Below are positions 11,796-23,700 of a DNA stretch of 60,000 nt, one piece after another. A program made the translations under genes and the position numbers. This DNA comes from Nematostella vectensis (taxonomy: Eukaryota; Cnidaria; Anthozoa; Actiniaria; Edwardsiidae). Within the stretch, counting starts at the first letter, position 1. Each line of letters opens with the position of its first letter. The stretch lies in assembly GCF_932526225.1 (NCBI RefSeq), contig NC_064041.1, positions 9,780,813-9,840,812 on the forward strand. The letters are read 5' to 3'. The notes beneath the pieces are model-generated. The model ran no database searches. It was not told where the DNA came from and was given only the letters and a program-made list of their open reading frames with translations.

Positions 11796-14700
11796 CTGCA
11801 GAGACAATGATAAATGAATGAATTTAGCAAGCTAATCGCACTCTACTGGAATGCAAGAACACAGAGTACATGCCAAGGTTTAACTGGTTATGTGTCTGGA
11901 TTAGCAGGTTTAGTAGGGTTTTAAAGGTTTTCTGTCTGGATTAGCTGGACTATATTTGTGGTTCTTGTCTTACTGGAGTTTCCCCGTTCATCACTTGGCC
12001 GAGTCTGGTAATCCATTCTCTGTCGTGAGTCTCAACACTCTCACCAGCAGACTCTAGTTGACCCAGAATCTGGTCAGAGGTCTGAAAACAGAAGGAAAAC
12101 AGTTTAACAAGAGGGCAAATAGGTTTACACAAAAAAAAAAAAAAAAAAAAAAAAAATGAGGGCTTCAGCTGCTCATATGACACTGTTTTTAAAAATATAC
12201 AGTATTTTGAATATTAATATGTCTTCTCATTCTTAAAGATAAATACTATGTTTCAATTATCAGTTATTTAAATGGATTTAGTTTGCTACTTTCATTAGTA
12301 GTAGTTGCATTGATTTGATTTAATTTTACAGAATGGTAACAGCAATATCTTCGTACCTCATAGACATTTTTCATGAGTCCATGGTTAAAGGCATGAGGGT
12401 TGTGAACAATAACATCCCCAATACATTGGAGATAGTCGAATGCCTGAAAAAAAGGAAAACAATTAGGTTCTCACTGAGAGAAGCTCCTAAAAACAGGTCT
12501 TAGTCACTATCAAATGTAAGTCCGCTTTACCTTTCTGACCATTCCTGCTTCAAGGAGATTCTTTGCATAAAAGAACTTGAACATCTGAAAAATAGAGACC
12601 AAAGACAGTTCAATGTACATACTGTATGGTATTGCAAACAAGGAACCCATGGGGGAGGGGCTGGGGGTCTCCCACCCTTCACGTTTAGCAATTTGTATTT
12701 CTTAAGAGCACAGTGGTGATCTTGAACACATTTCTATAGTTCAGCTGCCCCTTCCATCTTTTGACACCGACATGACATGATGGAAAAACCTGATTTTGTA
12801 CAATGGCCATTGGTTTCTGGCATTCCGGACAGATACAAATACAGAGAGGCCAAAATACAGACTTTCAAGATATTGGCTTTTTTAGTGAAGTTTTTCTTTA
12901 CGAAAGATTAAGTTTAATTCTACCTATTGCAAATTTCAATGACCAATTTCAATGACAAAAAGTCACTTAAAAATTCTCATTTTGATATTTTGTTTTGTTG
13001 TACTTGCTAAGCAAGTCTCCATCTTATTTGATATGAAGTGAGCTTATTCAAAAGATTTTTCCGTCATGTTTGTTTTTACTTTCAGTATTTTTATGAATTG
13101 GGGTTCCTGTGGCGAGTTGAGCCAGAACCGGAAGCCGGAAGAGGGTAGGGTTAGAAAAGAAAACCATAGGCCACAGGAAGCCAGAAATCGAAAGAAAAAC
13201 ATTTTCCACTCGAGGAGAGGAGGCCATGATACTTTGCAAACTTCCACGCCGTCATTACACAGCTTATTGTAGCATACCTGAATGCTTGGCAAATAGAAGT
13301 CTCGGGTTTGTAGACCTCTGGCATACTCGAACACCTACAGTCAGACAAACAGATAATATGAGCAAAACAGCATGGAACAAACTGTAGAGAACTATACATA
13401 GATTTTGGCAAATTGATACCCAAAAATGATTCAAGGTTAGTTGTAGAGATCTATCTATCTATTATTTGCTTTAAACCTTTAATGCAATTAGAATTGCAAT
13501 TGTAGGAAAGCTATTCCATACCTATGACCCCGAAGGAAGGTACCGGAGCTTCTGTACAATGCTCTGGGACAAGCAGGGGTGTTATTAAGGCCCGGTGGCC
13601 AGTGGAACTGCCAACTACTATTTTCAAAGCGCTGGCTACTTTAAAAAAAAAATCGATTTATGTTTTATTTGAACTAATAACTTCTATCCCCTAATTATCA
13701 ATCTCCACTGCCTATTCTGAAACTAAATGAAACCCCTGAAAAGAGTATAGAAATGTGACAGATTAAATTTAAATTCAATATTACCTCTGTCAAAAGAAGT
13801 GGCTCGACGGATGCAAGCTTGTGGTATTGGTTTGTTCTAAACAACAACAATCAAGGATTATAATGGAAGGGTAAAGAGAAATTCCTCTGAACCAACAATT
13901 AAAACATGTTCCACTACTTCATATAGTGAGGGGCTGTAGCACCTAGAGGGACAAAAGGGGAGGGGTGAGGCTGCCAATAACTTTTTCACCAAACTAATGT
14001 ACCACCCCCCTTACATAAATACACCTGTGATTATAGTGATGGTTAAAAGCAGTAACTCTAACAATAATTAGTTTCCACTTAATCAACTGGAACTTTCGCC
14101 TCATCGAATCCTACATCAGCAACAGAGTTAATAGGTAATCAGAAGTTACGAAGATTTTGTCAAAAATGAATATGATGCATCAGTGAATTCTCCCAACCCT
14201 ATTAATAAAAAGCATATGGGAACATTGGGGAGAACTTACTCGTGGCGAGTGCCAAGGAGTACCATCTTGGTCTTAGTGCCAGGAGGGCCTGGTTTCAGGC
14301 CGGCCAGGATATAACACACATGGGCTGCACACACAAGGTCGGGCTCTTTAGCTGCCAAAGAACAATCCATACTATAACCATCAGCAAATTTTCACCAAAT
14401 TTAAGACCTTTTTAAGGCCTTAAAAACGTGACTTTTTAAGGAAAAGTGGGAACCATGAACAATATAATAACCACATATACAGTGCCATTTGGGACCTCTA
14501 GCTGGTAAGTCACCTCTCATCAGTTGTATTTCATTCTCACTATATTCTTTGACACAATGAGGGTATCAAAACAAAAGAAGACCAATGGTTTTATTTAATG
14601 AAGTACACAATAAAAGGTATACGGGTAACTAACCCAGTGTGTCTCCCAAGGTGATGATGTTGGCCATATCTTTCTCACGGTTGTGAGTTGGGTTAGCAAC

Positions 14701-17700
14701 AATGGCGGCTAAATTAGAAGCCCAGTTCTTTGAGCTCTGCAAGTACAAGAAAGAAATACAAAAAATAATTTATACACTAGAATCTTAATATGGTAATAAG
14801 AGAAAGCAAAAACCTCTAATTGTTTCATCTCCTTGTGTTGATTTTTGGCGATTTGTTGAGGGGCAATTCTGCTTTTTTATTGTTAGATTCAGATTTTTTC
14901 TGTGAGGACTATTTATCCTTTGAGTGATGAGTATCTTTGCTGTGTGTATTTTGCATTAATGATTTTTTTTTCAGCTTGTGGTTACTTCTCCATACTGACG
15001 CAGGCAGGTTGAGGTCAATGGATTATAGATAGTTATAAAAAGGCGGTAATATAACTTACACTTAGAAGATGTGGAGTCTGGCCACCGAGGTGCTCATACA
15101 CAGTGTGCAAGGGGTCGTCATTATCAATTGTCCCAAGGAACCTGTGTAAGATAGAAAAAACCTAAAGTAAACAAGTAACACTTTTCATTGCTGCTGACTC
15201 ACAGCTGCATAAGAAAACACCTATCATCAACTACGGAGAGACTTTGTGAAAGTCTTGTAAAGTTTGTTAAGAAGTATGCATCTACTTATCTACCACAATC
15301 TGGTTTGTAGGTACCTACTTACTAAATCGATGTTATTGCTGCCACATAAGCTGGTTTGGGATTCTCGTAAAGTTTGTTAAAAGTATGCATCTTTTTATTC
15401 ATTGCATACCCACAATCTGGTTTGTAGGTACCTAATTACTAACTGGATATCATTGCTGCCACATGAGCTGGTTTGGGTGGCTTGTAGAGCTTGTTAAGAA
15501 GTATGTGCATACTTTTAAATTGCATACCAACAGGTTTGTATGTATGTGCCTACTTAAAGCTGGTTTGTAGGTACCTACTTTCTTATTGTAGACACATGTT
15601 AGTTTGTATATGCCTGTTTACTTATTGCAGACCAACAAGCTTGTTTGTAAGTGCCTTTAAGTAAGTACATACAAACTAGCTCATGGATCTGCAATAAGTA
15701 ATGCTTATTTGTAAACCAATGGGCTAGTTTGTATGTATTTACTTTTTGCTGATCCACAAGCCGTTTTGTAAGTGCCTACTTACATATTGCAGACCCCCAG
15801 GATGGGTTGTAAGTACTTACTTATTGCAGGTCCACAAGCCGTTTTGTATGTGCCTACTTACTTTGTGCAGACCCCCAGGATGGTTTGTACGTACTTACTT
15901 ATTGCAGGTCCACAAGACGTTTTGTATGTGCCCACTTACTTTGTGCAGACCCACGAGCTGGTCTGTGTCTGTAGCAAGCTCTTGGTTGCTCTGTGGTCCA
16001 GTAGAGCACTGGCAAGGATGGCGTGTCCCCACATGTCATGGTTACTGGCATAGGTAAGCGCCTCCTGGGACGAGCAAACAAACACAACAACAACAACAGT
16101 TAGTATTCTAAAACAAAATGTACAGTATACAGATGGTGGTGATGGCTGATTGTGGTGTGTTTTGGGTTTGTTAAAGACTGGGCCTTAGCAATCACTACTG
16201 TCTTGCTCGAACAGACATGACGGAAAAACATGACGTGACGTTTCCAATAAGCTCATGTCACATCAAATAAGGCGGAAAACTCTCCTAAGTACTTAGTGAG
16301 TAATATCAAACAAAATATCAAATGCGACTCTTTTTAAATTGATGCGACTTTTTGTAAAGTGACATTGAAATTGGAGCTTTTCATCCCTGAGCAGATACAC
16401 AGGGCAATGATGATCAAGGAAAAATTATATTAAAAAGCCCAGGTTTTTCCGTCATGTCGCTCGAACATCATAATGAGACAGAGACAGGATTACTACTAAA
16501 TAATGCTCTGGTTCACATATTTATTTGAAAGACGAAATCACACAAATCAATTTAACTATACAGTAGTTTACTTAGTTCCATGTTCAATGCAACACTCTCA
16601 TGGTGGTACATTTTCTCTGTACCTTTTTCTGACCCTCAAGCATCAGGTCTCGGAACACCATTAGGTGTCCCATTTCTGGTGTCGGCTCAGGCGACTCTGG
16701 CGGAACAGGAGGCTCAGCTTGCTTACGAGCTTTGCGCTCTTTTGGGGCCTTAGGTGGCTTTGCAGCCTTAGCTGGTTTTGGTGGACTAATAGAATCATCA
16801 GAGCTTTCCTCAGAGCTAGTCTCAGTCGAGCTCTCGTCCTCTGAGTCCTCGCTATCTGATGACTCCTCGTCTGATGGTGCCTCTGGCAGGGCTCGTGGAG
16901 CTTGCTGTAGTGGTTTCTTTGCAAACAGTTTCACTAAAGTCATCAAGGCTTCTGCTATGTCAGCAGTGACAATTGCCTGAAAAAAGGGAAGTTGTTAAAA
17001 AAGAACTTTTCTTATATTAGCAGTTTAAGATAGAGTAGCTTGCTTTCAGACATCTAATAGGTCATGTCAGATTATGAGACTGTTTATCTCAAATGCCTTA
17101 CTGTCGAATCCCTTGTAACATCGATTTGTTTTTGTCTTTTGGGATTTTCTGTTCGGTCAGTCAAATTATTCTAACCCAATCAGATTCTTGCCATCTCTAG
17201 CCTAGTGCAGTTGCCTGGCTTTCTGTCTAGTGCAGTTGCACTGTCTGGTTTTCTTCCAGAGGGAAGTTGTTAAAACAACTTTTCTTACATTAACATTCAA
17301 ATATAAGCAATTTCAGATACAGTAGCTTGCTTGTAGACATCTAATAGGCAGTGTCGGAATATGATACTGTTGAACTCAAATGCCTTAAAACAGACTACAA
17401 AATTTGTAGAAAGTGTTACGATGGTTTGGTTATAGGGAAGAGTTATTTGTGTTGAAATCCTTACCGATCCTTACTCCATTTGAAGTTTTTTTTTGCAAAT
17501 AAACCAATAATAAAGAAGTGGTTGGTTGACATTTAAATATTATTTTCAACTTAGAATTTGACAAATGTTTTGACTTAAAGTGTGATCTCCTCACACTACC
17601 ATACAATGCAATGCATCATGTGTGCCTACAGTAATTAAGACTGATACATTTTCCTAGTTGAAAATCTGGTCAAAACAAGCATTCCACAAAACTTAAAATA

Positions 17701-20700
17701 ATAATAGAAGAACTTATACTTGGTTTCTCTTTAAAAGCATTTCTTCAAAATTTTAGAAGACACCTTCTATTATAGGCTTGTACTGCATGAAATTTTTGCC
17801 CCCCCCCCCCCAAAAAAAAAGTGTACTGGTACCTCTATACAGTGCTTCAGAGTATAGTTTCAGATTGACATACCCCGCAGTGTTTGACAAGCAAGTACAT
17901 CAGCTGCCAGATGACCCAGCGAGCCTGGGATGAAGGGCCACAGGTGCTTGTGTTTTTTATTTTGTTTGTCTGCTCACGAATGTATTCCATCACAATATTA
18001 CGTATGGAATCACGACTGCAACAAAAGAACAAATATATCATAAGCAAGGTTTGTGCCATTTATAATTTATTATTGAATTCCTCATATATGTTGTGATTTG
18101 AAATGCTTCTTGGTTTGAAATTGTTAAAACTGGTTTGAATTTTTCAAACTGGTTTGAAAAATTTCATACCAGTTTTAACAATTCATAGTACCTTAGGGTT
18201 AGGTTTAGGGACAAGGTTGGGTACGGCTTTATATTCATAGTACCTTGGGGTTAGATTTAGGGACAAGGTTGGGTACGGCTTTATATTCATAGTACCTTGG
18301 GGTTAGGTTTAGGGACAAGGTTGGGTACGGCTTTATATTCATAGTACCTTGGGGTTAGGTTTTGGGACAAAGTTGGGTATATATGGTTAGGTTACATTCT
18401 AACTACAGTATATTGTTAGGTAGTTGGTTAAAAAAAGTGATGAGTGTTTTAACCAGAAGGCAGTTTATTGACAGTTATGATTGACATTGTTTACATGCAT
18501 ATGTGAACGATACCTCGTGATCATAATCAAATGCAACATTTGTTGCAGTACAAGGATTTAGTCTGGTTGGGGCAATAAGCCCTTTAATGATACCAAACTG
18601 TGTTACCACTTTTACATAATTACTTGTAGAATCAATCTCTGTAATTTTGCCAATGAGCAAATTAGGATGTAATTTACTGACTTTGTCAGACTTATGTATT
18701 TGAATAGCAACAATGTCATATACATTAAATTTGAATTTCTTTGCTTTCTGTGTTTGTTTTTTCATTTTTTCATTATATGTTTTCTGTGATTCACAGATTT
18801 TTTGACGCTTACATTTCCTTCCCTCATTGTCAATATGTTCTTCAAGTGGTACTGTTGGGTTGTCTTCTAGTTGTTCTTCCTGTTCAAGTGGTACTGTTGG
18901 GTTGTCTTCTAGTTGCTCTTCCTGTTCAAGTGGTACTGTTGGGTTGTCTTCTAGTTGTTCTTCTTGTTCAAGTGGTACTGTTGGGTTGTCTTCTAGTTGC
19001 TCTTCCTGTTCAAGTGGTACTGTTGGGTTGTCTTCTAGTTGTTCTTCTTGTTCAAGTGGTACTGTTGGGTTGTCTTCTAGTTGTTCTTCTTGAACCTCTT
19101 GTCCATCTTGTTCAATTCTGTTGACCTCACGGTGGGCTTTAAACCCAAAGACAGCTTCGTACGGTGAACATTTAATAGCTCTATGATACGTTATGTTCAT
19201 AGTATATGAGGCTTCCATTGTTGCTTTGCACCATTCACCAACACTTTTTTGCTTTGAGATTAGTATTGCTCGCATGTCCTCCTTCCATGTGCGGTTGCTT
19301 CTCTCTACAAGGCCTTGAGTAGTTGGTGTCCTTGGAGATCCATGGCAAATTTTTATGTTGTTTTCTTCACAGAAGGAATTAAGCATGGCATTCGAAAACT
19401 CAGTACCGTTGTCACAAACTATTTTCTTTGGAAAACCAAATGAGTAGCAGTAGTTTTTAAGACCTTGTAAGACTTCAACTGCATTCTTTCCCTTCAATGG
19501 CCAACAAGTTACGTACTTTGAATGGTGATCGATAATGTTTAGCACCCATTGATGGCGCTTACTGCATTTGCACTGCGTGTTACGGAAATCCATTAGATCT
19601 AACTCGATAAAAGAGAGAAATGTTGGCGCTTGAAATGGTTTAGTAACCTCTTTAACACGCCTTGTTATGGGTTTTTGTTCGGCGTGATATTTGCACAACT
19701 GTACGAAAACATTGATCACTTTCTGTGTGACTTCTGCAAAGTTATCTTGGATCCATTTTTCAGTTTTTTGTCGTCCTCTGTGAGCCACTCTTTGGTGTGC
19801 AAATGACAGATGTTGATGTAGTTGGCTACGACATAGAACTGGCTTTCCTCCACTTGAAACTACTTCGTTTTTGGCATTTAGAGTCCATTTCTTTCTTTTT
19901 ATAGCTTCGATTTCGGTCTTCGTCATTTGATTGCTTATTCTACGTTCGTTGCCTTTTGCTTTTTCTTTAAGATAGTCTTGAGCTTTAGAATAGAACTCGT
20001 CAGTGATGAAAACATTGATGCCAGATTTCTGAGTCTTTGCTTGCTCTTTTATAGTATCTATTTGCTTCAAGAATTCCTGGCTGTCTACACAGTCGGCCAT
20101 ATTGCTAAGTACCGTATCATCTACGATGCGCATGCGTGAATTTTAATGTCATTTGCGCATAAATTATAATATACATGGCCAACATAAAAATGATGTGCAA
20201 ACAATTTCACCAACGAAATCCTCGATAGCGCCGTTGGTAATGCATTTGAGTTTCAATCTAAAGGTCAGTGGTTCAAATCCTTGTGAAGGTAAGGTTTATT
20301 TAGAAAAAAAAATAAAAGAAATAAAGTTGTAGGGGGGTATGGATAGTGATTACGGAGGGGGTAGGGATAGGGATAAGGAGGGGGGTAAGGATAGGGTGGT
20401 GTGGGGTAAGCAAATAGAAAGGATGGAAGAAAGTGGGATTGGGAAGAAAAGGGGGTAATCTTTTATCCGTTCTTTAGTTACCCCCCCTCCCAAAAAAAAA
20501 AATCAAAGCCCCTGTTTTATTAATGACTCCCCAAAAATGAAATCCTTTTTAGAATGCTAGGTATCCAAAAATGAGCTAGTTTGGAAAATTCAAACCAGTT
20601 TGAAAAAAATTCAAACCGTGCCACATTTGAAACCACAACATATATTCATGACAGCAACAAAGTAATAATGAAGGCCTTGATTAATGTATTCCTCATTGTG

Positions 20701-23700
20701 TAGAGTTAATTGGCTCTCTCCACAAGATTTAGCAACTGCATATGGTATACAGTGAAAATCTGATAGGGTAAACTTCCTGCAAACTAAATTAAAGTTCCCT
20801 AGGTATCATTCTGAAGACATTTCCATTTGGATTACTGGCATTTCTTGCTAAAGTAACTATCTGTTTACATTTGCGTTTTAGGTTCAAGTCAACAGAGTAT
20901 CACAATAAATCAAATTTATAATTTTTCTATAACTACACTTCTCAGTTTTCTTACCCAATTAGTGGTCCAGGGAACTCCTCAATCAACAGAAGGTCTTCCT
21001 GGCTAAAGACAGCACTCTATAAACAAACAATTCCAGAACATAAGCAACTCATCCAACACAAATTTAAGATTCTCAAACATAGTAACTCTTTCAAAGAACA
21101 AAGAGAAAGAATCTAAACATAACAACCCATACAACTTAATACAAACCAATATTTCTTTACTAAGTGCTGCACTTATTCTATACACAATAAAATGTACACA
21201 ATATACAATGTATGTAGATACTATTAATACATCTGTGACTCTTAACTCAAAAGTAACAAAGTATAACAGTAACAAATATAACCTATGGACAGACCCAGAT
21301 AAAAGAAAAGAAAGGGAAGAACATGATCTTAGCTGTAAAGTTCATTTCTCTGACTTTATTTTAAATATTACTTTATAATCCAATTTATCTTACCTTGATT
21401 TGAGCATTCTGGATGTAAGCTGGGACACCATCGCCTGGTAGAACAGGGGGGATGACAAGAAGTTGGCCGCTGAGAGTGAAGCAGCCCCTGACATGCGGCC
21501 GTGGAAAGTGAAGCGGAGTCAGCCTAGATGGCGGGATCTCCTCTACTTCAACTAAAAAAGAACATATTGTCTGCATAGGATTGTCAGCAACTATCTGTGA
21601 GCTTTGGTTTCTGTTCTAGCACAAACATTTTCGATTAAATGCTAACAAAATAGGATTTTATCAACTGAAAGGAAGCATCAAAAACAATTCTGAAAGGAGA
21701 GGGACATTGTAAATAGCAGTAAAACAATGCCAATTAACCACATATTGATGTCCAAAAAAACACATAGGTGTATTTTCACGACAGGAAATTTTTTGGATTT
21801 TTTTGGTGGGGATTTTTCCGGAAATTTTCAGTAAAAAAAAAAAAGAGGGAGAACATGCACCTTGACATCCCTCCCCTAAACTCATTAATTACCTGGTTCT
21901 TCCTGAGTTGTTGGCGATGGTTCACGAGTCTCCTTCTCAATGTGCCCAGATCCTTCCCCAGAGTACTGACTTCCAGGGGCTGAGCCATAGCCCATCTGGC
22001 GGTAATACTCCTCATAGTAGCGCTGGTAGTAATCAGGGGGGTAGTACCCTGGGTAGTTATAAGGAGATGGCATGCCATAGCCTTGGTAGTAGTAGGAGTA
22101 TGGGTCATGGTAGAACTGCCGTGAAGGGGAACTTCTACCAGAGCTTGAGTTGGGGGACCGTGACCGACTGGAGCCGCGGCTTAACCTATGTCCATAATCA
22201 ACAAGTTTAAATGCACTGCGATCTTCACTACTTGTGCGCCGATGGTCAGGGTAGTAAAGGTCCTCACGAGAGCGCTGTAGGTCATCGTGAAAAAGGTCCT
22301 CGCGAGAGTGTCTTAGATTGTGACCAAGACCCTGCTCATAGGCACCACGCCTAGAGCGATCATACCCTCTATCTTGTGTATGGTAGTAGGGGTCAGTATA
22401 AGAGCCATCGCTATGGTAACCACTATAATCACGCCTGTCATAGCGGTAATCATAATCCCTGCTCCTACTACGATCCATGTCATCAGGATAGTCCCTACGG
22501 GTCTCGTAGTAATCGCGAGGGTTAGACGACCTCCGGTGGCTATCATAATCAGGGCTTCTATCAAACCTGTCCCCCTCAAAGTCACCCCTTCTTTGGGGGT
22601 CATATTGGGACTCTGGGTTTGGATAGTCTCTGCTGTAGTTACTGTACTGATTGCTCAAGGATGATGTTCTCATTTCTTCTGTAGGAGGGTGATCACCTGG
22701 CTGACCATAGTACTCTTTGCTCCTTTCTGGTGTGTAACTCCCATGTTTAGGTGAGAGAGGGTGGTCTAAGTGTCCAGATCTAGGTGCCATACCAAGTTTA
22801 TCTGAATGGTCTACATGATGAGGATTTCCAGGAAGGGAATTTCCAGAAAGAGGGTTCCCAGGGTAAATGTCAGAATTGGGATTTCCAGAATGGGGATTTC
22901 CTGGAAATTCTGGCCTGTGGTAGGCCGACCTCTGCTCTGCCACTGGGTGGTGTGATAGTGGTTCTTCGGATGGTGTTGCTGCTGCAAGCTTTTCTGCAGC
23001 TTTCTCTGCCTTTTTCTTTTCTTTCCTATAAGTTGCAAAAAATTCAGGCATTAACGATACTAGCTCACCCTACTAGTGAAAATAAAAACACCTGTCAGAT
23101 TCTCCTCTAAATCAAAATCATTTTGTTACTTATGGAAATAAAAAAACAATTCTTTGCACCCTTTGAGGGGTAACTTTACCTCTTAGAATGTGCTTAACAT
23201 GGTATTAGAGCAAGTGTCAATATAAACTCAATACTTTTCAGAGATGTGCATTAAAAGGTGAGGATGAAGAAATTGCAAATAACATCTATCAATTTCAAAT
23301 GAAATCAGGTTATCTATTACTGTCAAATTTAAAACATTGATTTGTTTTTGTCTTTTGGGATTTTCTGTTCCGCCAGTCAAATTATTCTAAGCCAATCAGA
23401 TTCTTGCCATCTCTCGCCTAGTGCAGTTGCCTGGCTTTCTGTCGCGACACTGTCTGATGTCCAGAGGGAAGCCAGAGAAGTGCACAAAGTGAGACTCTGA
23501 TTGGCTCAGAATGGTTTTACTGACGGAACGGAAAACCAAAACAAATCGTGGTTTGAAAACATAGTTCATGATACAACGGATTTGACAGTGATAATAACAT
23601 ATCCACAATGAGTAGGGTATTAAGTATCTAAATACCTTTCCCTTTTCTCCTGCCTTTCCTTTTTCCTCTGCTCTTTTGCTGTAAGAGGAGGCTCACTAGT

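Larger units (their letters stand above)
18089..20640 (-). mobile_element. Complete DDE-integrase DNA transposon in SEC16 intron 15
   Basis: A 2,552-bp element beginning TGTTGTG and ending CACAACA, flanked by TATA on both sides (18085-18088 and 20641-20644), consistent with a 4-bp target duplication. The inverted ends are imperfect, about 60-70 bp, with a shared inner core CAAACTGGTTTGAATTTT. It carries one intact integrase ORF (18475-20133, minus), a 52-bp tandem repeat near the left end and a tRNA-like segment upstream of the ORF. TG...CA ends and an integrase-type transposase resemble Ginger/Tdd-like or other integrase-derived cut-and-paste elements. Exact superfamily not assigned. Confidence 0.85.

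Noticed and set aside
13044-13423. Overlapping ORFs of 60-96 codons around SEC16 exon 23
   Set aside because: They run across the exon into intron and MITE sequence; only the 57-nt exon 13278-13334 fits the conserved SEC16 core.
18741-19124. Plus-strand Leu/Val- and Ser/Cys-rich repeat ORFs
   Set aside because: Antisense shadows of the 14-residue repeat in the integrase.
20219-20292. Functional tRNA gene
   Set aside because: A and B boxes are good, but the acceptor and T stems do not pair properly, so it is described only as tRNA-derived.
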